Source: Erwinia sp. JUb26 (GTDB lineage Bacteria > Pseudomonadota > Gammaproteobacteria > Enterobacterales > Enterobacteriaceae). From it: 64,000 nt of DNA. This document shows, one piece after another, positions 16,547-25,252 of the stretch. The stretch covers positions 248,001 to 312,000 of the forward strand of contig NZ_RJVB01000007.1 of the NCBI RefSeq assembly GCF_003751505.1, given 5' to 3'. Each line of letters begins with the position of its first letter. The stretch's first letter is position 1. The notes under the pieces are model-generated. The model was not told the origin of the DNA. It did no database searches and worked only from the letters and a program-made list of their open reading frames with translations. The position numbers and the translations under genes are program-made.

Positions 16547-17409
16547 GGTAGGGGCAAGGTTGCTGAAAGATGCTCAGAATTCTAGACCGACTGCCCGTGC
16601 GTTACAAAGGTTACGCCCGGAACTTAATCAACCGGCCGTTCCAGTGTCGCAATCGCCGCGAATATGCATAATCTTGCTATTTTCAACGCTGTCCGCTATG
16701 TGGAATTTTTTTTCTAATCTGAATGTTTTTTGAAATGAAATCCTTGTTAATAGCGAAAAGTTATGATGCGGTTACCCGTAACGTTTTCAATATTATCCTC
16801 ATTAGTTACCCAGTTAAGCAAAAAAAACATGGTTAATCATGCAGTAATAGTGACTTCGTGTAATGAAATGTAAAGTCGAAAATTTGAATATTAATGAAAC
16901 TAAATGGTCATTTTGTGATTTGTGTAGAATTTTGATTCCGATTTGGGTGCTATGTTATCAGCAGGTAAAAAACTGAAGAGTGATGAAACTTGCTGAGATG
17001 ATGAGCGTTGGGCTAAACGCCCTGCACCACTAAGTCGGACGCGGTGAAGGTAGAAAGGAACCTGAATCGATGTCGTTGACCCTCCCTGTGTGAACCATAC
17101 GGTCGGAGATCGAAACGGTCTGGCGAGCGGTATGTGGTGGCGTGCATCAAATATATTCTCTCAGCATCACCACTGAATGACTGTATTAACGTTTGATGAT
17201 TGAAATTGAATAAAGAGTACCAGAGGGAGTAATAATAATTTTCATTGCCGTGCCAGGTTGGTTATTTCGTATTTTTATTATTAAATAGAACCGTTTACCC
17301 TGCTTAAAAGCGTCAGGATTATTCGTCACCTCATTTCATGGGGCGGTGAGGTATCACTTTTTTTAAATTTCCTGATGTTTTAAAAGTAATTTAATGAAAG
17401 GATAAATAT
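16547..17409. other. Long intergenic region, mostly AT-rich
   Basis: This is 863 bp without a credible gene, between divergent clcA and the sugar symporter. The flanks are AT-rich, but the centre (about 16985-17175) is distinctly GC-richer and full of potential helices; it is described separately. AAGGA at the right end is the ribosome binding site of the symporter gene. Confidence 0.6.
16985..17175 (+). ncRNA. Putative structured RNA island, possibly an intron fragment
   Basis: This GC-rich patch in AT-rich surroundings has no open frame and many complementary segments. TGCACCAC (17023-17030) can pair with GTGGTG plus TGCA (17134-17146, 3-nt bulge), enclosing about 100 nt. Inside are AGGT/ACCT (17048-17063), GATC/GGTC with a GAAAC loop (17108-17120) and ACCATAC/GTATGTGGT (17094-17138). 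A 5-bp hairpin GCGTT/AACGC precedes it (17005-17020), and CACCAC at 17168 is an alternative partner of GTGGTG. The look recalls part of a group II intron ribozyme domain, but I cannot confirm that, and no reverse transcriptase gene is nearby. The strand is assumed from the neighbouring gene. Confidence 0.35.
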
Positions 17410-18807
17410 ATGTCTTTGTTGATGAATCTGAATACGCAACAACGAAAACGATTACATCAGATAACCTTAGTCGCAACATTCGGTGGCCTGCTGTTTGGCT
17501 ATGATACCGGGGTGATTAACGGTGCCTTTTCTTCATTAAAAGAGAACATGGCCCTGACGCCGGACACCGAAGGCCTGGTGATGAGCGTGCTGCTGATCGG
17601 TGCCGCACTCGGCAGCATCGGCGGCGGTAAAATGGCTGACTTCTTCGGCCGCAGAAAGTACCTGATTTATCTCTCCTTTGTCTTCTTTATTGGCGCCATC
17701 TTATCCGCCGCCGCCCCGAACGTAACCAGCCTGCTTATTGCCCGATTTATTCTTGGTTTTGCCGTGGGGGGAGCCTCGGTAACCGCACCAACCTTTATCT
17801 CGGAAGTGGCGCCGACGGAAATGCGCGGCAGGCTAACCGGGTTAAATGAAGTCGCCATCGTGATTGGCCAGCTTGCCGCCTTTGCGGTCAATGCGGTGAT
17901 CGGCCTGATCTGGGGGCATTTGCCGGAGGTCTGGCGCTATATGCTACTGGTGCAGGCGCTGCCGTCTATCTTCCTGTTAATCGGCATGTGGCGCGCACCG
18001 GAAAGTCCGCGCTGGCTAATCAGTAAAAACCGCCGGGAAGAAGCGCTGGCTATTCTGAAACAGATCCGTCCTGAAGCCCGCGCGGTGCAGGAATACCAGG
18101 ACATCATCACCTTAATCGAGATTGAAAAAGAGAAGAAGCTGCACACCCAGAGTGCCACCTCGGTGATCTTCAGTACGCCGTGGATTATGAAACTGATTCT
18201 GGTGGGGATCGCCTGGGCCGCCCTCCAGCAAACCACCGGCGTCAACGTCATCATGTACTACGGGACGGAAATCCTCAAAACCGCCGGTTTCTCTGAGAAA
18301 ATGTCGCTGATCTGTAACGTGCTGAACGGCGTCTTCTCCGTCGGCGGGATGATTTTTGGCGTGATGTATCTGGTTGATCGCTTCAAACGTAAAACGCTAA
18401 TCGTTTACGGTTTTGCGCTGATGGCGACACTACACCTGATTATCGCCGGTGCTGACTACTTCCTCGTCGGTGATATGAAAGCGACGGTTATCTGGCTGCT
18501 GGGTGCGATCTTCGTGGGCGTGATGCAGGGCACCATGGGCTTCCTGACCTGGGTCGTTCTGGCTGAACTGTTCCCGCTGAAAGTTCGCGGTCTGTCGATG
18601 GGTATCTCAGTATTCTTTATGTGGGTAATGAACGCGATCGTCAGTTATCTGTTCCCGGTACTGCAGGCAAAACTGGGACTGGGTCCTGTCTTCCTGATCT
18701 TCGCCGTTATTAACTATCTGGCCATTCTGTTCGTCGTCAAGGCACTTCCGGAAACCTCCAACAAGTCGCTGGAGCAGCTGGAAGAAGAACTGTCTGCCGG
18801 AAACTGA
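17410..18807 (+). CDS. Sugar/H+ symporter, MFS sugar porter family
   Basis: This 465-residue protein has 12 membrane segments and the sugar-porter signatures: GYDTGVINGA at residues 31-40, ADFFGRRK near 76-83, SEVAPTEMRGRLTGLNEV near 134-151, PESPRWL near 197-203, QQTTGVNVIMYYG near 275-287, and a C-terminal PETSNKSLEQLEEEL. This places it with XylE, AraE, GalP and inositol carriers of the IolT type. The exact sugar is not deducible. AAGGA lies 8 nt before the ATG. It is followed 38 bp later by a lone PTS EIIA gene, which suggests transport controlled by PTS phosphorylation state. Confidence 0.9.
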   Translation: MSLLMNLNTQQRKRLHQITLVATFGGLLFGYDTGVINGAFSSLKENMALTPDTEGLVMSVLLIGAALGSIGGGKMADFFGRRKYLIYLSFVFFIGAILSAAAPNVTSLLIARFILGFAVGGASVTAPTFISEVAPTEMRGRLTGLNEVAIVIGQLAAFAVNAVIGLIWGHLPEVWRYMLLVQALPSIFLLIGMWRAPESPRWLISKNRREEALAILKQIRPEARAVQEYQDIITLIEIEKEKKLHTQSATSVIFSTPWIMKLILVGIAWAALQQTTGVNVIMYYGTEILKTAGFSEKMSLICNVLNGVFSVGGMIFGVMYLVDRFKRKTLIVYGFALMATLHLIIAGADYFLVGDMKATVIWLLGAIFVGVMQGTMGFLTWVVLAELFPLKVRGLSMGISVFFMWVMNAIVSYLFPVLQAKLGLGPVFLIFAVINYLAILFVVKALPETSNKSLEQLEEELSAGN

Positions 18808-18845
18808 TAGCGTGATAGTGTGGATTTAATAAAAGGAGGCGGACT

Positions 18846-19277
18846 ATGATTGATATTATTACCGTTGATAACCTGCATCTTGGACGGCAGGCAAAAAATA
18901 AAGCCGAAGTGTTAGAGATGGCCGGTAAAGAGTTTAAAGCGAAAGGGTATGTGAGCCAGGACTGCGTTGCGTTTCTCAATGAAAGGGAACGTCAGGTTTC
19001 GACTTTCCTGGGCAACGGCATCACCCTGCCACATTTACCGAAGTCCGAAAACCATATCATTGTGAAAACCGGCATTGAGATATTCCAGTTCCCGGACGGT
19101 GTGATCTGGGATCGGAATAACGTAATGTTTATTGCAATTGGCGTCATAGCGAAAGAGAAAGAACATATCGATGTCCTGCGCGATGTGGCCTCAATCTTTA
19201 GCGACGAGATTATCTCTAATGCACTATCATTAATTTCCAGTGAAAAAGATTTCCTGAGAATTCTTAACCGGAAATAA
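18846..19277 (+). CDS. Solitary PTS EIIA, mannitol/fructose family
   Basis: This 143-residue EIIA domain has the phosphorylatable histidine in LGNGITLPHLPKSE (H63). AGGAGG stands 7 nt before the ATG. No IIB or IIC gene accompanies it; instead it follows an MFS sugar symporter on the same strand with a 38-bp gap, so the two probably form an operon. A free EIIA could regulate the symporter or a regulator, as EIIA(Glc) does for LacY, or serve another PTS elsewhere. These roles are inference. Confidence 0.88.
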   Translation: MIDIITVDNLHLGRQAKNKAEVLEMAGKEFKAKGYVSQDCVAFLNERERQVSTFLGNGITLPHLPKSENHIIVKTGIEIFQFPDGVIWDRNNVMFIAIGVIAKEKEHIDVLRDVASIFSDEIISNALSLISSEKDFLRILNRK

Positions 19278-19284
19278 TGTTCTC

Positions 19285-19313
19285 ACCCATAGATACGTTG
19301 CGTATCTATGGGT
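19285..19313. terminator. 13-bp perfect hairpin between convergent genes
   Basis: ACCCATAGATACG, loop TTG, CGTATCTATGGGT lies between the EIIA stop and the stop of the convergent small membrane protein. It has no strong T-run, so termination may be weak, but it is the only stem-loop serving both genes. Confidence 0.6.
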
Positions 19314-19322
19314 GTTCTTCCC

Positions 19323-19481
19323 TCAGTTCATACCAATGCCGATTAATGTATTCACCAGCCCTGCGGTCATCAGTACCACACCGGGTACCAGGAAGTTCAA
19401 ATCTTTCTTGCTGTAAAATTGCGTCATTAAGCCCAGTCCGACCGCAAACATCGGCAGGGAAATGATGGAAAATGTCGACAT
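19323..19481 (-). CDS. Small two-helix membrane protein
   Basis: This 52-residue protein (starts MSTFSIISLPMFAVGLGLM) has two hydrophobic segments, about residues 3-20 and 30-50, separated by the polar turn YSKKDLN. A strong AGGAG sits 6 nt before the ATG, which supports translation; the upstream extension to 19541 lacks such a site. I do not recognise a family. It faces the EIIA gene across a shared hairpin. It may be one of the many small inner-membrane proteins of enterobacteria. Confidence 0.65.
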   Translation of the reverse strand: MSTFSIISLPMFAVGLGLMTQFYSKKDLNFLVPGVVLMTAGLVNTLIGIGMN

Positions 19482-20044
19482 GCTGGCTCCTTTCTCTCTT
19501 GAGAATAATCCTATACTGACTTTCCTGTTTTGCCACCCCAATTAAAAAATAATTATCATTCGCTATGGGGCGTTTATCTAACTATCAACAGGTTAATGGA
19601 TTTTAATTTTTGTTATTTCGGCTGAAAACCTTAGCGTTGCTGATCACTCAGTCAACCGATACTGCTGAAGCCTGGCTCCCTAATGTCGCATGGCGTCATT
19701 TTTGCATCTTCACTGCACTTTCCTCCTGGGCATTCGCCGGCCGGTTGTGGCTGCGGAATGTTTTTATACCCTGGTCTGGCATTGAATCGCCGTGCGCACG
19801 CGCAACATTGCACGGTTTTGCACGCCGTGATGCGTAATTTAGGAAGTTTCTGGCAATTTCAATCTTCACCGGGCGGTGAAAAGCGTGTGGTCATCGCGGA
19901 TTTTGCCTCGGGCGCCATTTTCTCAGGTGTATTACGTTTACGCAGCACGAATAATCTTAAATCGATAAAAGTCGTCAGCTGGCAGGCGCGGGATCGGGAC
20001 AGACAAAAGCTCACCGATCCTCAAATTTACCGGGAGTAGAGGAA
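19482..20044. other. Intergenic region next to xseA, no clear gene
   Basis: This is 563 bp. A frame on the + strand from 19830 to 20039 could encode about 69 residues (VVIADFASGAIFSGVLRLR and so on), but it has no ribosome binding site and no recognised family. In E. coli other genes follow xseA here, so this may be residue of a rearrangement. I do not call a gene. Confidence 0.4.
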
Positions 20045-21427
20045 TCAGGAAGCTGAACGCTTACGCGGTTTCTTAACCGGTGCTATCGGCGTAACCGCAG
20101 TCACTTCACTCTCCACCCAGCCATCGTCCAGCCGGGTTTTCAGCGTATCGCCAGGATGCAGCTGCTGCGTTTTCTTCACCACCTGACCATCGGCCGCGGT
20201 CGTCACGCTGAAACCGCGTGCCAGTGTGGCCAGCGGACTGACGCCCTCAAGCTGAGCCGCCAGATTGCTGAAGCGCTGCTTGTTGCCGTTAAGCTGCTGC
20301 TGCATCGACTGCTGCAGACGATACTGCCACTGCTGAAGCTGCTGGCGCAGACGCTCCACGCGCATCTCCGGGCGAATAGCATTCAGCCGCTGCTCCGCAC
20401 GCTCCTGCTGGCGAACGGCCTGACGCACCTGCAGCTGCACGGCATCATCCAGACGACGGCGCAGCTTAATCAGCGCGGTCTGCTGCCGGGCAAGCTGTAA
20501 CTGCGGGTGCTGCTGCTGAAGTCGATGATGCAGGCGGGTAAAGCTGCGCTGCTGCTGCGCGAGATAGTAGTCCATCGCCATCTCCAGCCGCTGCTGTTGG
20601 GACTGAAGCTGGCGTAACAGCTCAATCTGATTGCGGCTGACCAGTTCGGCTGCCGCAGAAGGCGTTGGCGCACGCAGGTCAGCGACAAAATCGGCGATGG
20701 TCACGTCGGTTTCATGGCCGACTGCGCTGACGATGGGAATGCGGCTGGCAAAAATCGCACGCGCCACGCGCTCGTCGTTAAAGCTCCACAGATCTTCCAG
20801 CGAACCGCCACCGCGACCGACGATCAGCACATCACACTCGCCCCGGGCATTGGCCAGCTCAATCGCGCGGACAATACCGGCAGGCGCTTCAGCACCCTGA
20901 ACCTGCGTTGGATAAATCACCACCGGCAGGGAAGGGTCACGACGATGCAGCACGCGCAGCACGTCGTGCAGTGCGGCACCGCTGGCGGAGGTGATCACCC
21001 CAACCTGGCGGGCCGGATCGGGCAGCGGCTGCTTGTGAATCTGTTCGAAAAGCCCTTCCGCCATCAGGCGCTGCTTCAACTGCTCAAACTGCTGCTGCAA
21101 AAGTCCGTCACCGGCAGGCATCATGCTCTCAGCAATCAGCTGATAGTCGCCACGGGGTTCATACAGCGTGATGGTGGCACGCACCAGCACCTGCTGACCA
21201 TTCTGCGGCCGGAAGTCAACGCGGCGGTTGCTGTTGCGGAACATCGCGCAGCGCACCTGCGCGCCATCGTCCTTCAGCGTGAAGTACCAGTGGCCGGAAG
21301 AGGGCTGGGAAAAATTGGAGATCTCAGCGCTCAGCCACACCTGGCCCATCTCCATCTCCAGCAGCTTACGCACTGTAGTATTGAGACGGCTAACGGTAAA
21401 AATATTGGCGGTTGGCGGTAGCGACAT
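20045..21427 (-). CDS. xseA: Exodeoxyribonuclease VII large subunit
   Basis: This is the 460-residue catalytic subunit that, with XseB, degrades single-stranded DNA from both ends. An N-terminal OB-fold (residues about 5-100: [24 protein letters not shown]) leads into the catalytic core, with [33 protein letters not shown] and [29 protein letters not shown] long Gln-rich coiled-coil region (about 270-390) binds XseB. The divergent arrangement with guaB matches E. coli. Confidence 0.97.
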   Translation of the reverse strand: MSLPPTANIFTVSRLNTTVRKLLEMEMGQVWLSAEISNFSQPSSGHWYFTLKDDGAQVRCAMFRNSNRRVDFRPQNGQQVLVRATITLYEPRGDYQLIAESMMPAGDGLLQQQFEQLKQRLMAEGLFEQIHKQPLPDPARQVGVITSASGAALHDVLRVLHRRDPSLPVVIYPTQVQGAEAPAGIVRAIELANARGECDVLIVGRGGGSLEDLWSFNDERVARAIFASRIPIVSAVGHETDVTIADFVADLRAPTPSAAAELVSRNQIELLRQLQSQQQRLEMAMDYYLAQQQRSFTRLHHRLQQQHPQLQLARQQTALIKLRRRLDDAVQLQVRQAVRQQERAEQRLNAIRPEMRVERLRQQLQQWQYRLQQSMQQQLNGNKQRFSNLAAQLEGVSPLATLARGFSVTTAADGQVVKKTQQLHPGDTLKTRLDDGWVESEVTAVTPIAPVKKPRKRSAS

Positions 21428-21519
21428 GTGATGAAGATCAAATTTTAAATCAGGAGGTTAATTAACCGATACTACATGGCTGAACGAAGGTTTCAAGAGT
21501 TTTTATTAAAAAGTACTGG

Positions 21520-21545
21520 AGGCAATCGATTACGGCCTGTATAAT
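21520..21545 (+). promoter_or_regulatory. guaBA promoter with PurR-like operator
   Basis: AGGCAATCGATTACGG (21520-21535) resembles the PurR operator, and TATAAT (21540-21545) is a perfect -10 box. The layout and the GCCGCGGCAATATT that follows match the E. coli guaB promoter as I recall it. Guanine or hypoxanthine-bound PurR would repress guaBA here. Confidence 0.75.
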
Positions 21546-21597
21546 GCCGCGGCAATATTTTACAAGTTCTCATTCACCCTGAGGTTGAGATATTGCC

Positions 21598-23064
21598 ATG
21601 CTAAGAATCGCTAAAGAAGCCCTGACATTCGACGACGTTCTGCTCGTTCCTGCTCACTCCACAGTGTTACCGAACACTGCCGACCTCAGCACCCAGCTTA
21701 CCAAAACTATTCGTTTGAATATTCCGATGCTGTCCGCTGCTATGGATACCGTGACCGAAGCCGGTCTGGCCATTGCGCTGGCGCAGGAAGGTGGCCTGGG
21801 CTTTATCCACAAAAATATGTCTATCGAGCGCCAGGCGGATGAAGTTCGCAAGGTGAAAAAACACGAAAGCGGCGTAGTCACTGAACCGCAGACCGTGCTG
21901 CCAACCACCGCGCTGAGCGAAGTGAAAGCCCTGACCGAGCGCAACGGCTTTGCCGGCTACCCGGTTGTTAACGGCGAAAACGAACTGGTGGGCATCATCA
22001 CCGGTCGTGACGTTCGCTTCGTAACCGATCTGTCTCTGCCGGTTTCTGCCGTGATGACGCCGAAAGAGCGCCTGGTGACGGTGAAAGAAGGTGAGGCCCG
22101 CGAAATCGTTCTGCAGAAAATGCACGAAAAACGCGTTGAGAAAGCGCTGGTAGTGGATGACAGCTTCCACCTGCTGGGCATGATCACCGTTAAAGACTTC
22201 CAGAAAGCCGAGCGTAAACCTAACGCCTGTAAAGACGAACACGGTCGCCTGCGCGTCGGTGCTGCCGTCGGTGCCGGTGCCGGTAACGAAGAGCGCGTAG
22301 ATGCGCTGGTAGCGGCAGGTGTTGACGTGCTGCTGATTGACTCCTCTCACGGCCACTCTGAAGGCGTGCTGCAGCGTATTCGCGACACCCGTGCGAAATA
22401 CCCTGACCTGCAGATCGTTGGCGGCAACGTTGCGACCGGAGCCGGTGCGCTGGCGCTGGTTGAAGCGGGCGTGAGCGCGGTGAAAGTCGGTATCGGCCCT
22501 GGCTCTATCTGTACGACCCGCATCGTGACCGGCGTGGGAGTACCGCAGATTACTGCCGTTTCCGACGCGGTCGCCGCGCTGGAAGGGACCGGTATTCCGG
22601 TTATCGCCGACGGCGGCATTCGCTTCTCTGGTGATATCGCCAAAGCTATCGCTGCCGGTGCCTCTGCGGTGATGGTTGGCTCCATGCTGGCGGGTACCGA
22701 TGAAGCACCTGGCGAAATCGAACTTTACCAGGGCCGTTCATTCAAGTCCTACCGCGGTATGGGTTCCCTGGGCGCGATGTCTAAAGGTTCTTCAGACCGT
22801 TACTTCCAGACCGATAACGCCGCTGACAAACTGGTGCCGGAAGGGATCGAAGGCCGCGTGGCCTACAAAGGTTTCCTGAAAGCAATCGTGCATCAGCAAA
22901 TGGGCGGCCTGCGCTCCTGTATGGGCCTGACCGGCTGTGGTACTATCGACGACCTGCGTACCAAAGCGGAATTTGTTCGCATTAGCGGTGCCGGGATTCA
23001 GGAAAGCCACGTTCACGACGTGACCATTACCAAAGAGTCCCCGAACTACCGTATGGGTTCCTGA
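21598..23064 (+). CDS. guaB: Inosine-5'-monophosphate dehydrogenase
   Basis: This 488-residue enzyme oxidises IMP to XMP with NAD+, the first committed step of GMP synthesis. The catalytic barrel is interrupted by a CBS-domain pair (residues about 95-205: [16 protein letters not shown] and [17 protein letters not shown]). The catalytic cysteine is in GPGSICTTR (about residue 305), the mobile flap is near [16 protein letters not shown], and IMP phosphate contacts include [10 protein letters not shown]. It heads the guaBA operon, with guaA 78 bp downstream. Confidence 0.98.
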   Translation: MLRIAKEALTFDDVLLVPAHSTVLPNTADLSTQLTKTIRLNIPMLSAAMDTVTEAGLAIALAQEGGLGFIHKNMSIERQADEVRKVKKHESGVVTEPQTVLPTTALSEVKALTERNGFAGYPVVNGENELVGIITGRDVRFVTDLSLPVSAVMTPKERLVTVKEGEAREIVLQKMHEKRVEKALVVDDSFHLLGMITVKDFQKAERKPNACKDEHGRLRVGAAVGAGAGNEERVDALVAAGVDVLLIDSSHGHSEGVLQRIRDTRAKYPDLQIVGGNVATGAGALALVEAGVSAVKVGIGPGSICTTRIVTGVGVPQITAVSDAVAALEGTGIPVIADGGIRFSGDIAKAIAAGASAVMVGSMLAGTDEAPGEIELYQGRSFKSYRGMGSLGAMSKGSSDRYFQTDNAADKLVPEGIEGRVAYKGFLKAIVHQQMGGLRSCMGLTGCGTIDDLRTKAEFVRISGAGIQESHVHDVTITKESPNYRMGS

Positions 23065-23080
23065 TTAACCCTGCACTGTG

Positions 23081-23104
23081 CGCCCGGCTTAGCCGGGCGT
23101 TTTA
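23081..23104 (+). terminator. Intercistronic terminator or attenuator, guaB-guaA
   Basis: CGCCCGGC, TTA, GCCGGGCG and then TTTTAC is a strong stem with a short T-run between guaB and guaA. It could lower guaA expression relative to guaB or define transcript ends. Confidence 0.65.
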
Positions 23105-23142
23105 CTTCCCGTATTTTGAATTACATCGCCCTGGAATAGCCA

Positions 23143-24723
23143 ATGACGACGGAAAATATTCATAAACACCGCATTCTGATCCTCGATTTCGGTTCACAGT
23201 ATACTCAGCTGGTTGCGCGCCGCGTGCGTGAGCTGGGCGTGTACTGCGAACTGTGGGCGTGGGACGTAACCGAAGAGCAGATCCGCGGTTTTAAACCGAG
23301 CGGCATCATCCTCTCCGGCGGCCCGGAAAGCACCACCGAACACGGCAGCCCGCGTGCGCCGGACTACGTGTTCAACGCCGGTGTACCGGTGCTGGGCGTA
23401 TGCTACGGCATGCAGACCATGGCAATGCAGCTGGGCGGCGCGGTTGAAGGTTCTAACGAGCGTGAGTTTGGCTATGCGCAGGTAGAAGTGAAAACCCAGA
23501 GCGCGCTGACCCGCGATATCGAAGACGCCCTGAGCGCCGCCGGTAAGCCGCTGCTGGACGTCTGGATGAGCCACGGCGACAAAGTCACCGCGATCCCATC
23601 CGACTTCGTGACCGTTGCCAGCACCGATACCTGTCCGTTTGCCATTATGGCCAACGAAGAGAAGCGCTTCTACGGCGTGCAGTTCCACCCGGAAGTAACC
23701 CATACCCGTCAGGGCCAGCGTCTGCTGGAGCGCTTTGTGCGCGATATCTGCGAGTGTGAAGCGCTGTGGACCCCGGCGAAGATTATCGAAGATGCCGTTG
23801 AGCGCCTGCGCGAGCAGGTTGGTGAAGATAAAGTGATCCTCGGCCTGTCCGGTGGCGTTGACTCTTCCGTGACCGCGATGCTGCTGCACCGCGCAATTGG
23901 CGATCGCCTGACCTGCGTCTTCGTGGATAACGGCCTGCTGCGCCTGAACGAAGCCGAGCAGGTGATGGAAATGTTCGGCGACCACTTTGGTCTGAACATC
24001 ATCCACGTTGAAGGCGAAAAGCGCTTCCTGGACGCGCTGGCGGGTGAGAACGACCCTGAAGCTAAACGTAAGATCATCGGTCGCGTGTTCGTTGAAGTGT
24101 TCGACGAAGAAGCGCTGAAGCTGGAAGACGTGAAGTGGCTGGCACAGGGCACCATCTATCCGGACGTGATTGAGTCGGCGGCATCCGCCACCGGTAAAGC
24201 GCACGTCATCAAATCTCACCACAACGTGGGCGGCCTGCCGAAAGAGATGAAGATGGGCCTGGTTGAACCGCTGCGCGAGCTGTTCAAAGACGAAGTGCGT
24301 AAAATCGGTCTGGAGCTGGGCCTGCCGCACGCGATGCTGTTCCGTCATCCGTTCCCGGGCCCGGGTCTGGGTGTGCGCGTACTGGGCGAAGTGAAGAAAG
24401 AGTACTGCGACCTGCTGCGCCGTGCGGATGCTATCTTCATTGAAGAACTGCACAAAGCCGATCTGTACAACAAAGTCAGCCAGGCTTTCACCGTCTTCCT
24501 GCCGGTTCGTTCCGTGGGCGTGATGGGCGATGGCCGCAAATACGACTGGGTTGTTTCCCTGCGTGCGGTGGAAACCATCGACTTTATGACCGCACACTGG
24601 GCGCACCTGCCGTATGACTTCCTCGGCCGCGTTTCCAACCGTATCATCAACGAAGTGAACGGCATCTCCCGCGTGGTTTACGATATCTCCGGTAAACCAC
24701 CGGCCACGATTGAGTGGGAATGA
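23143..24723 (+). CDS. guaA: GMP synthase (glutamine-hydrolysing)
   Basis: This 526-residue enzyme converts XMP, ATP and glutamine to GMP. The N-terminal class I glutamine amidotransferase domain has the nucleophile in [10 protein letters not shown] (cysteine near residue 87) and the later FHPEVTHT. The ATP-pyrophosphatase loop is GLSGGVDSS (near residues 234-242). The C-terminal dimerisation domain ends in KPPATIEWE, as is typical. It is the second gene of guaBA. Confidence 0.98.
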   Translation: MTTENIHKHRILILDFGSQYTQLVARRVRELGVYCELWAWDVTEEQIRGFKPSGIILSGGPESTTEHGSPRAPDYVFNAGVPVLGVCYGMQTMAMQLGGAVEGSNEREFGYAQVEVKTQSALTRDIEDALSAAGKPLLDVWMSHGDKVTAIPSDFVTVASTDTCPFAIMANEEKRFYGVQFHPEVTHTRQGQRLLERFVRDICECEALWTPAKIIEDAVERLREQVGEDKVILGLSGGVDSSVTAMLLHRAIGDRLTCVFVDNGLLRLNEAEQVMEMFGDHFGLNIIHVEGEKRFLDALAGENDPEAKRKIIGRVFVEVFDEEALKLEDVKWLAQGTIYPDVIESAASATGKAHVIKSHHNVGGLPKEMKMGLVEPLRELFKDEVRKIGLELGLPHAMLFRHPFPGPGLGVRVLGEVKKEYCDLLRRADAIFIEELHKADLYNKVSQAFTVFLPVRSVGVMGDGRKYDWVVSLRAVETIDFMTAHWAHLPYDFLGRVSNRIINEVNGISRVVYDISGKPPATIEWE

Positions 24724-24764
24724 TTCCTGGCTAATTCTTAGCAAGTCACTGTTTTAGATAATAT

Positions 24765-24795
24765 AAAAAGCCTCTGTTGTTACAGGGGCTTTTTT
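24765..24795. terminator. Rho-independent terminator after guaA
   Basis: AAAAAGCCTCTG, a TTGTTA loop, then CAGGGGCTTTTTT. The stem has A-runs and T-runs on its two sides, so it can serve guaA and the convergent regulator gene. Confidence 0.88.
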
Positions 24796-24796
24796 A

Positions 24797-25153
24797 TTAA
24801 ATGCGATTCGATGTTAAGCGCACACCCGCAGCTCTGGTGATTTCCGTCAGCGTTTTGATAGTTGGATTACCTTCATTAGATAGAGCCCGGTAGATATTCT
24901 GGCGTGCAAGACTTGAGCGCCGTGATATTTCGCCAACTCCTCCACGAGCTTCAACCACACGGCGAAGAGCGGTAAGAAATGCGGATACGCCACCTTCTTC
25001 ATAAATGTCCTCTAGTGCGGTTTGTAGGTAAATTTCAGCGTAGGAAGGATCGGCGCGAAGCTCCTCAATAAACAGCGCATCGCGGTCTACTGCGGGCGGA
25101 AAGTTTTGAGCATCCTGAGTTAATACTGTGTCTGCTTTAGTATTGGCTGTCAT
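24797..25153 (-). CDS. Addiction-module antidote-like regulator, solitary
   Basis: This 118-residue protein has a C-terminal helix-turn-helix (GVGEISRRSSLARQNIYRALSNEGNPTIKTLTEITRAAGV). It matches the antitoxin-like family often described as HI1420-type, which normally follows a RelE/HigB-like toxin gene. Here only 99 bp separate it from the murP stop and no toxin fits, so it looks orphaned and may act as an ordinary repressor. A GGAC lies upstream of its ATG. The N-terminal 60 residues are acidic (LEDIYEEGGV). Confidence 0.78.
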   Translation of the reverse strand: MTANTKADTVLTQDAQNFPPAVDRDALFIEELRADPSYAEIYLQTALEDIYEEGGVSAFLTALRRVVEARGGVGEISRRSSLARQNIYRALSNEGNPTIKTLTEITRAAGVRLTSNRI

Positions 25154-25252
25154 TCTATTGTCCTTATTTCTTGAACGGCTTCCTTGTAACTTCTAAGTTA
25201 CGCACTGAGTATAATCATCATACCTCTTGATGATCAATTGCTAACCCACCCT

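Noticed and set aside
19683-20039. Open frame near xseA, + strand, about 118 codons
   Set aside because: No ribosome binding site and no family likeness; the first half has an odd Cys/His/Pro-rich composition. The later half (from 19830) could be a remnant but is not convincing.
23194-24744. About 516-codon - strand frame opposite guaA
   Set aside because: Same explanation: guaA on the + strand is complete and canonical, and the antisense frame has low-complexity composition.
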